DNA of 64,000 bases from the NCBI RefSeq assembly GCF_963576615.1, contig NC_088711.1, forward strand, positions 10,038,869 through 10,102,868. The letters run 5' to 3'. Shown here one piece after another: positions 56,171 through 64,000 of the stretch (positions are counted from its first letter, which is position 1; every line of letters begins with the position of its first letter). The notes beneath the pieces were generated by a model. It was not told where the DNA came from. It ran no database searches and saw nothing but the letters and a program-made list of their open reading frames with translations. Both the position numbers and the translations under genes were made by a program. This DNA is from Watersipora subatra. Its lineage: Eukaryota > Bryozoa > Gymnolaemata > Cheilostomatida > Watersiporidae.

Positions 56171-56504
56171 TGCGATAAAAGTCTCGCATACAGAGAAACT
56201 GGGAGCTTGTTATCATAGTATCTAAGGCCGGGAGAACCTTTAAGACGGTCTATTATGGCCTTCATCGCTTCCTCTTGTGGTTGTTCCCAGGTCCAGACAG
56301 TCTCATTCTTAGCAGCTTGTTCAATGGGCTGGCAAGTTGTGAGAGGTTCGGGATTTATCGTTGCGTGTAGTTTACCATACCAAGAAAACGTCGCAGAGTA
56401 TGAACATCTGTGGGATGACTGATGGTCTCAATCGCTGTCAGCTTGAATGGGTCTGGTTATATGCCACTAGCATCGAACATATGGCCCAGAAATTTGACTT
56501 TAGA

Positions 56505-57218
56505 CTACCTGTATGAGCACTTGTCGTTGTTCAGTTCCAGTCTATGTTCTGCCACTCGCTTCAAACCTACCTCTAACCTCCGATCATGCTCTTGCATGTC
56601 GCGACCAAAAACAAGTATGTCATCTTGATAGACAACAATTACTCCTTCACAACCCGATAAAATTCCTTCCATGGTCCTCTGAAACAACTCACTGGCACTG
56701 GATATCCCAAATGGTAGGCGTGTGAAACTAAACCTGCCTCTGTGTGTGATGAATGTGGTCAGCCGACTTGATTCCTCATCGAGAGCTATCTGGTGGTAGC
56801 CGCTGCGAGCGTCGAGTGTAGAAAATACTGTTGCATTGCTAAACTTGGCTGTCAGTTCTTCGAAGAATGGTATAAGATAATTTTCCCTAACTACTGTGCG
56901 GTTGACAGCCCTAAGGTCTACGCAGAGTCGTACATCGCCAGACTTTTTCTGGACAGAAACTATGGGGGAGCACCACTCAGTGGGTTGTGTTACCGGTTTA
57001 ATGATGTTATGACTGAGCATTATATTTAGTTCTTTGTCAACTTTGTCTAACACTGAAAAAGAGATGCGACGTGGGGTGTTAATGCAAGTAGGTTTTATGT
57101 CACTGTTGAGGTTGATGGTTAAAGGTTTGCCTTTAATCTTACCCAACGCAGCATCAGGCCGAACTGCGAAAGTTGTGCCACACCCGGCAGCACCAACCAC
57201 GGAGCTAATGACCGCCAT
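56505..57218 (-). CDS. Gypsy reverse transcriptase, active-site box intact
   Basis: 237 codons and near-identical to the 14161-14871 frame for its N-terminal two-thirds. The box YQDD followed by ILVFG and the STLDARSGYHQ motif are both intact. The frame ends at a stop at 56505, before the rest of RT/RNase H, so the polyprotein is interrupted here in both copies. Confidence 0.85.
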   Translation of the reverse strand: MAVISSVVGAAGCGTTFAVRPDAALGKIKGKPLTINLNSDIKPTCINTPRRISFSVLDKVDKELNIMLSHNIIKPVTQPTEWCSPIVSVQKKSGDVRLCVDLRAVNRTVVRENYLIPFFEELTAKFSNATVFSTLDARSGYHQIALDEESSRLTTFITHRGRFSFTRLPFGISSASELFQRTMEGILSGCEGVIVVYQDDILVFGRDMQEHDRRLEVGLKRVAEHRLELNNDKCSYR

Positions 57219-57236
57219 GTGCTTAACCGCATTACT

Positions 57237-57521
57237 TTACAAAAGGCTAGATCTACAATCAGCTACGTAACATTTGAGTGAGTACTCATGGCCATTGCAC
57301 TTAGCGTTCAATATAAAATAGCCAAAAACATTTACATAAGAATTAACAAACTTTAATTCAATATTGGCTTTAGATAAAACAGGTTTATCAATAAGTAAGT
57401 CATAAGTGGTTTTGGATAATACGGTGACATCAGCACCTGTGTCAACCTTGAACTTTATGTTTGTGTTGTTCATAGGGATACTCACAAACCACGGCTCGCT
57501 GTTGTCATGTATTTGTGTCAC
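57237..57521 (-). CDS. Gypsy aspartic protease domain, second copy
   Basis: Identical in frame and residues to 14890-15174, with the DTGA active site intact. Confidence 0.75.
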   Translation of the reverse strand: MTQIHDNSEPWFVSIPMNNTNIKFKVDTGADVTVLSKTTYDLLIDKPVLSKANIELKFVNSYVNVFGYFILNAKCNGHEYSLKCYVADCRSSLL

Positions 57522-57551
57522 TGCATCTAGGTAGTAGGTCTTTCCTTGAGC

Positions 57552-57872
57552 TCATTGCGGCATATTCTGATCGACAATTTTTGCAGCAGCCGGAGTTGAT
57601 CTGGCTCTACTCCTGCACTTCTTGGCAAAGTGGTTTAGCTTCTGGTCATGGTAACATTGTTTACCGAATGCTGGGCATTGTTTTCTCTTGTGTTTAAGGC
57701 CACCGTTATTACAGCTAACAGCTTCTTGGTAGTTGGCGTATGACTTTGTCACTGCCTGCTTGTCGCTATTTTTCTGGCTGGTGCCACAGCTAGCAGCAGG
57801 TAATCTGCTAATCGAATCAATCTCTACTTGTTTAGCAACCTCCTTTCTGACTAGCTCATGGTGTCGAGACAT
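57552..57872 (-). pseudogene. Gypsy gag C-terminus, second copy
   Basis: Same 106 codons as 15205-15525, including both degenerate zinc knuckles. The lesions are therefore older than the duplication. Confidence 0.65.
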
Positions 57873-58087
57873 AAATAGCCTTGCTAAGGTCTAGGTTTTC
57901 CTCTAGCCGTAGCTTTGCAGACAGTTCTTTATCTAGCAGTCCAACGACTAATGTGTATCTGATAGTTTTGTCTCTTTCTGCTGCAAACTCGCAGTGCTCA
58001 CTGAGTTTGTGTAAGTTCCTAATAAAGCTCTCAATACTCTCTTCTGCTCTCTGAGCTCTTGAATGAAATATACTTCTAAGATGAATT

Positions 58088-58350
58088 ATGTTCCGCTTTG
58101 GGTTGAAGTCATCCAGAAGCTTCCTAGAAACTATATCAAAATCCTTCTCATTATCATCAGTAAATGTAAATTTTTCATACTATTGTTCAGCATCACCACC
58201 CATAGTGTATAGAAGGGTTGCTATCTGTACACTGCCGTCCTTATCCAATAAACCAGTTGCTACTCTATACAGTTTAAATCGTTTCATCCATTTTAGAAAC
58301 GATGCTGGTGATGAAAAATCAAATCCTTGTGGTGCCTCTAGTTTAGACAT
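58088..58350 (-). pseudogene. Gypsy gag N-terminus, second copy
   Basis: Counterpart of 15741-16003. One base near 58075 (CTTCTAAG versus CTTCAAAG) and one near 58216 differ between the copies. Confidence 0.65.
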
Positions 58351-58450
58351 GATTGTCAGCTAAGAATAGGTACTAGATGGCTACGAGCAATCAGCTAAGA
58401 GTAGGATTAAATAGACAGTTTCACAGACAAAGGAGGACACGCTGCCACCA

Positions 58451-58583
58451 TGTTAGATATTTAGACAGGAAGTTCCTTTATTCAATAAGGTCAAGGTTAC
58501 ATCAATGCGTAATAAAAAGGTCAAGAACAATCAATAGAACCATAGAGTTAGTAGAATAGTAGATGAACTAGTTACAGCAAACA
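58451..58583 (-). repeat. Gypsy 5' LTR, second copy
   Basis: Same as 16104-16236, followed by CCCAT. The matching duplication on the other side is absent because the left half of this element is of different origin. Confidence 0.8.
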
Positions 58584-60645
58584 CCCATAAATAACTGTAT
58601 AATAGGAACTTTCTTTTTTATTCTGTAGATGAATTAAGCATCATTAAAAGTTTATTTAAGTTGTGTTGCCTCGCAGGTTAAAACTGCAAGCAGACAGTAT
58701 GTTTGTTTCTTATCTCGCAGTTAGAGATGGATTTGCATTTTGGCCATGAGTTTGCTAATTATCAATGACAACTGCTCTCAAAGACATAGTTGTATTTTGA
58801 AAAAGGATGGAAAAATAACTTCATGATGTGATGACATAACGCATTACTCACGAAGCAGAAGACATTAGCATTGCTACTAATTTTTTTGAACCACAATGAG
58901 AACAGAGCGAAACTTGTGAAAAATTGCAATTCATAAAATATCTGCAAGAACCATTTTTTCAGGCAGACAATTCTATATTTTTGTTTATTATACTAAATCA
59001 CTATGAATTGCTGTTTAACTTCTCTTACGTTATCACCAAGATCCATCCGACCAGCTCGACCACCTAGGTGTTCGAGGTCAAGTCTCCATCTTCTTATTTA
59101 GCTCTACAACTTTTGCGATGATGTATACCATGATATATTTCAAATGCCTGTTCTAGCAGAGCATTTGGAAATTTTAACTAGTGTAAGTCAGATATTATGT
59201 AAGCTAGATACCTGATAGTTTTATTTACTCATGCTTTCTATGTGAGTCTTTACCATCAGGCATATGCACCCAGAAAAGCCATTTATGTTGCCGTGAAATA
59301 ATGTAAACTCGAGAGTAATCCTTTATAGACTTGAATTAGCTACTAGTGGGCCTATGCTCCATGATTGTTCCCAAAGGTGGTATTAATATTCTCAAAGGAT
59401 TTACAGATTTGGGTATCAACAGAGCAATAGTTTTACTGTTTTTTTATTTGTTCTATATCATCACTTATTGTTTTTGTGAAATTAGTTTTATGTTTTTCGT
59501 CTGTCGTAAGTCTATCAGTTGCTGCTTTAGAGTATATAATTATGTTGTTTCATTTTGATTCGCTAAGTTTTTGGAGAATTATTTATTATAGTTTAGTTCG
59601 ATACAAGAGGGACTTCTGCATGTAAATGCTGTTCATGTTGGTAACAGTGTGTTATATTAGGTATAAGAGTCAGGATTGATGTCAGTTTTATTACATTTCT
59701 TTAAAAAATTTGAATCACCGGCATTTGGTTCAGTCCAGCTGTGTGTACATCAACACTTTCAAACTGTTCTTGAACAATTTACCAGCTTGTTATTCTGATA
59801 CTACTAAAGCAAGAGACTTGGCCACAGCTAGTTGGTCTTGTCTTTTAAAAACCTTAAAAAGTGAAGCCATTTCGACTATTATTATATATTTAATACAGTT
59901 AAGAAATGCAAAATCAATTTGTTGTTGTATAACGTATATTGCCTGTTCAATAGCGATCATCAATTTTTAAAATTCTTTGTATTTTAATTTTCAGCAAATA
60001 AAGTAAACTGAAAAAAAACAACTTTGCACTAAGTGTTAATTCATTTGGTAGTTCACAAATGCTGTTTAAACTGAAGAAAATTAGCATAATTTTTTGTTAT
60101 ACCAATATCTGGAATACACATGCAAGGCAAGAGCATATGATAACAGCAATTATGATATTGGACCGATGCCAAATCTAACAATAACTGTTTGTTCTATATT
60201 CTAAGGCAAAGATGCGTATTGTAAATAAAAATTGTACAATAGTGTTTGGGGTGTATTCTATGTGGTAGAAAACATTAAATTTACACCCTGTTGTTTTTAA
60301 GACAGATCATTATATGATAGTATATATGCATCCGTTGTGATATTTCACAATGATATTTTTTGCTAAAACTGTTAGATTAACGAATCAACCAAGATGTATG
60401 TTTATAAATTAAACGTTCTTTCACATAAATGAGCCGTCTAAAGTATTTTCTGAGTTCTTGTGTCGTAATTTCGCTCGTTAGTCATCATCTTGATTGTCTT
60501 CTGTTTGTCAGCAAATTGCTACAATTTAAGTATTTCATTCTGAAGACAGGAATAAAGGTGAGACATGAACATTGTATTTGCTGGAGATGAAATATTCCTC
60601 ATTTCTGTTTCTTGTTGTTTTCTTGACTAGAATCGGAAGCCAGGC

Positions 60646-63600
60646 ATGACTGGAAACAGCCTTCTGCAGAAAAGCTTTGCGACTGCAACACTCTTGGCTG
60701 CTGGAGGTATATTTATCAATTGTACCTGGGCTTGTTCTGAAACATGAACACATGAGTCAGCAATGGTACTAATGGCTGCTGTTAAATTTTAGCTATTTCA
60801 AAACTACGTGTATTTATGAAGAGTTGATAGATAAAATCAGTTTCTTTTGTTGCTTGATACAAGTTGTTCCGCATGTATGTAAGACTCAATATATGCATTT
60901 ATCTTCATACTTTAGTTCATCAAATACTGTAAGATTGTTGGATGAAGCATCAACCACAATATCTCACGTCGATGGTGTTCTTTAAAATTACTGCAGTTAG
61001 CTGCACTGTGTATGCTGTACATAATATTGAGAGCTTCTATTGTTACTATTTGTTACTATTTAACTGTTGATGCTTTCTTGTAGGCTTATTAATCTATTAT
61101 TTGTTTCAAAGAACAAAACGAAAACAAGGCAAACCAGCCGTACAAAATATTCAAAGTAATATTTATGATAAAGTAAAATCTCTCTGCAAGGAATGCATCG
61201 AGCAAGCAGAAGTTATTCTTGTTGAGTCAGAATGCGACTGGGACCGAGCTTACACACTGATATGTGAGGATCTCGCCACTCTCAAGGTGATAAAAATATT
61301 TTAGCCTCGGTTTCACCCCTTTTCCTTATTGGAGACCCGGTTTTTTAACGCAATAGGAATTTATATATTTTGCCATACCTCGCCTATAATGGGAGTTGTT
61401 AATCAAATTACATTGTCAAGAATTTTTACTCGGATCTGTTGATGCATTTATGCCCATCCTTTTCTTCTATTTTAAGAATAAACACTTTCACATAGTTCAT
61501 CAAATTTAAAGCATTACATCGGCTAACTTTTGCTGAGTTTTTAAGCTTACCTTTAAAGCATAGATTTCCAATATTACAGTCAAACACACCATTTTGATCA
61601 CAATGTTTGTTTTGGTACATACCTCCTTCATGTATTATAGTATGACAGTACAAATAATCATGCCATCGGTTTAGGCACAATTGGGTATAAGGTTCCATTG
61701 CTGGTCTAAAACAAGCTTTATGCTGAAATGCACGCTGCCACCTGGTTCATTTGCGCTTCAATATAGCAGCATGAGAAGCTACTGCAGAGCTTTTTTCAAG
61801 GCATTCTGCTTAGTGTTTGCAACAAGTGCCTCATACTGACATTTGTTCTTATTCTGATTTAAAACTGCTGTTTAAACTAAAGATCGTCACTGAAAGTTTG
61901 TACAAAGGGTTTAAGCTGAATACACCAAGTTATTGGCTTGAGTTAAACAAATAAAAAGTGGCATGAATACCTATTGAATATATAAAATGTTCATGCATTC
62001 ATTTTAAAGGTTGACTTGCAACCAAATTCATATTACAGTTATTTGGTATCAGAAAATTCACCATGTCTTACTCTGCTGTGTTGTAAGTGAAAAATATGTG
62101 GAAATGTGATTACATTTCCTTAAAAGCTCAAAAACGAACAGTTAATCACAGCCACACGAGACTGCCGTAGATTGGAATCAATTTATTTCTCTGATGTACT
62201 CAAACAATTTGGTTATTGTTTTGACATTTGATGTTATCACGTGGATTGAAAGGCCATTAAAAGGCTTAATATAAAACTTCTCGTAGCACTAGTTTATGAC
62301 AAACACTTTGGGTTCTACCGGAAAGTCCGTATCAAATATAGATGCTCGCTACTTTACGGTTTTGTTTCGACTTGGTCTAATCGTCTAGTCGTAATCTGAT
62401 CATGTGGCCCATACTTCCTGTCAAACAGTGCGAATAATTTCTGCAGCATTTTTCGTCTATCACAGGTGACCAACAGCCTCGTCATGTTTATCAGCGGATG
62501 ATATAAACTCCTTCGAGCTAAGGTTACAAAATTAAACGAATTTTTACAGTGGGTTTTGAGATATCAGTGCTCAAAATGACAGCATTACAATGATGATGAA
62601 ATAGACGCATAATGACAATAGACATGGTTTTATTGAATGCATGAAGTATATTTGTGAAAATATTTCGACGATTGAGGTTGCATGAAAGTGTAAACAAGCC
62701 GTCTTGTTCAGCTACGTCCCATTTAAGCCGTTTGGGAAAGGGATTCCAATCTCTGGCGTTTTTGTGATGGCTGCGATTAACTGTTCGTTTTTGAGCTTTT
62801 AAGAGCTTGTAATCACATTTCTACATATTTGGCACCTACAACGCAGCAGAGTAAGACATGGTGAATCTTTTGATACCAAATAACTGTAATGTGAATTTTG
62901 TTGCAAGTCAACCTTTAAATATTTCTGTCATATTTTTAGAATCATATTTGTGTATCATTCTGCAAAACTCCCTTTCTTGTACCTTATTTATGCCATCGGC
63001 GCAATTAGTCTTTATTTAATATGAAGTCATTGACATGGTAAAATGGTATTTTTGCATGCTCCAAATTAATTTATTGCTGAGGACTAAAAGGCTATGGCAA
63101 CCATCTTGCTGCCTTGCCAGTAATAATCTCACCATTATGATAATCAATGATAAACTTAATATCAACTTCATCATCTTATTTATGAATTTAGTTTCTTACA
63201 TCGACAATGATTGTTCTGTTACATCTATCAGCCGTGCTAACACGGCGTAGATAATTTCATGTGACGCGGTAACGCTGTTCTGTCATCATTTCCTTTTAGA
63301 TACTGTTCTACATTTCTAAAAATTTTCTTCCTTATTTTTTGTCAAATCATCATGATAAAATTTGTGAATTCAATGTGATAGTATATAACTAATATTTTGA
63401 TAAGCATGAGTATAGTTTATAGTGCATTTGTATTGACAAAGGGTAAGAGGAGGTAATTCCCCTCTATCATAAACTGGTCTGAAAAGAATGAGAAAAAGTT
63501 ATTGAACGAATATTCACATGCTACACCTGGTATTGAATGTCAATGTTTCAGAATAAATGTTAAATGATAAAGCTGCTGGTGTTCATTCTAGCAATGTTAA

Positions 63601-64000
63601 CATTAACCCTTTGAAGTGTTTATGTTCATTCCTTTAGCTTATCAGTGTATTATTATTATTATCAGTGTACAGGAATTCTTATCTGCTCTGAATATCGGTT
63701 GTCAAACCTTTGTGAGAACATAGCTTAGATAGACTGGAGCGCTTGCTTTGGTTGTCATGCAAATATTTTTGAAAATCCTGGAAACGAATATCTGTTACTA
63801 ACAGCGTGACTAGATTCATGTTTAGATATAAGGTATCTTTTAATAATTTATCTTTTAATTAACTCATAAAAAACTACTAGGGAAATAAGCACTGTTCCAT
63901 TTTTTCACATAGTGAGTACATTTCACACAACTTTTACCAGGTGATTGGAATGGATTGTGAGTGGGTCACAAAAGGAAAAAAGAGAAAACCTGTGTCAATG
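60646..64000 (+). CDS. EXD2: EXD2 second copy, 5' part (window ends in exon 3)
   Basis: Exons by homology: 60646-60706 (start codon and membrane anchor), 61084-61286 and 63941 onward. Coding sequence and all splice sites match the first copy with no difference I could find in the coding bases. The frame stays open to the window edge through the first exonuclease motif (MDCEW). If the duplication is real, this is a second complete or partial EXD2 gene in direct orientation. Confidence 0.85.
62008..62914. mobile_element. Foldback/MITE, second copy (EXD2' intron 2)
   Basis: Counterpart of 19666-20572 with the same TTAA-flanked inverted ends. Two base differences were noticed (near 62326 and 62755). 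Confidence 0.75.

Larger units (their letters stand above)
56175..58583 (-). mobile_element. Hybrid, 3'-truncated gypsy copy (5' LTR, gag, PR, RT, start of RNase H)
   Basis: Left of 56719 the sequence differs from 13906-14371 by about 8% with small indels. Right of it the match is essentially complete through gag and the 5' LTR (58451-58583, followed by the same CCCAT). The RNase H stops at about 56175 and the integrase half is absent. The RT frame (56505-57218) retains the YQDD box that is altered in the 14-kb copy. It reads as a recombinant between two related insertions. Confidence 0.85.
56719..64000. repeat. Long near-identical duplication, copy 2 (runs off the window)
   Basis: Second copy of 14372-21658. 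It contains the gypsy 5' half, the EXD2 upstream DNA, exons 1-2, intron 2 with its foldback element, and the first 60 bp of exon 3. Confidence 0.95.

Overview
This is a nuclear genome window from an animal, most likely a marine invertebrate (lophotrochozoan-like; a bryozoan or mollusc would fit, but I cannot name the species). The evidence is spliced genes with GT-AG introns, a clear metazoan EXD2 orthologue, AT-rich intergenic DNA, and a dense mix of Ty3/gypsy-type, LINE, SINE, hAT, piggyBac, Tigger/pogo-like and foldback elements. There are no operons, bacterial genes or CRISPR arrays.

Only two host genes are well supported, and they converge. On the + strand, 18304-30581 is an EXD2-type 3'-5' exonuclease gene. 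It has eleven exons giving about 567 aa, plus a second, homologous, phase-compatible terminal exon. On the - strand, 39102-31511 is a four-exon gene for a protein of about 1,014 aa. It joins an N-terminal region of unknown fold, about five ankyrin repeats, and a long TPR-like helical C-terminus. The two 3' ends are 0.93 kb apart and flank a palindromic double poly(A) signal.

Layout: 1-6.6 kb holds old repeats and two hAT elements with perfect 8-bp target duplications. 7.1-11.1 kb is an LTR retrotransposon (+ strand) with both LTRs and a TTGAT target duplication. 11.15-16.24 kb is a second LTR element (- strand) with short LTRs and a CCCAT duplication, carrying an internal inverted copy of part of itself. 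18.3-30.6 kb is EXD2, with minisatellites and transposons in its introns. 31.5-39.1 kb is the ankyrin/TPR gene, also with repeat-filled introns. 39.7-46.2 kb holds iterated short repeats, SINEs, a Tigger-like relic and a piggyBac relic with TTAA ends. 46.9-50.1 kb is a decayed gypsy element, 51.7-52.3 kb a LINE tail, and 52.3-56 kb AT-rich DNA with little recognisable content.

The main structural signal is that 56.72-64.0 kb repeats 14.37-21.66 kb at about 99.8% identity. The repeated part contains half of the second LTR element, the EXD2 upstream region, exons 1-2 and the start of exon 3. Identity begins abruptly inside the retrotransposon reverse transcriptase. To the left of that point the two retrotransposon copies differ by roughly 8%. 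This is the junction expected from unequal recombination between two gypsy copies giving a tandem duplication of about 42.3 kb. An assembly in which two haplotypes were joined through the repeat would look the same.
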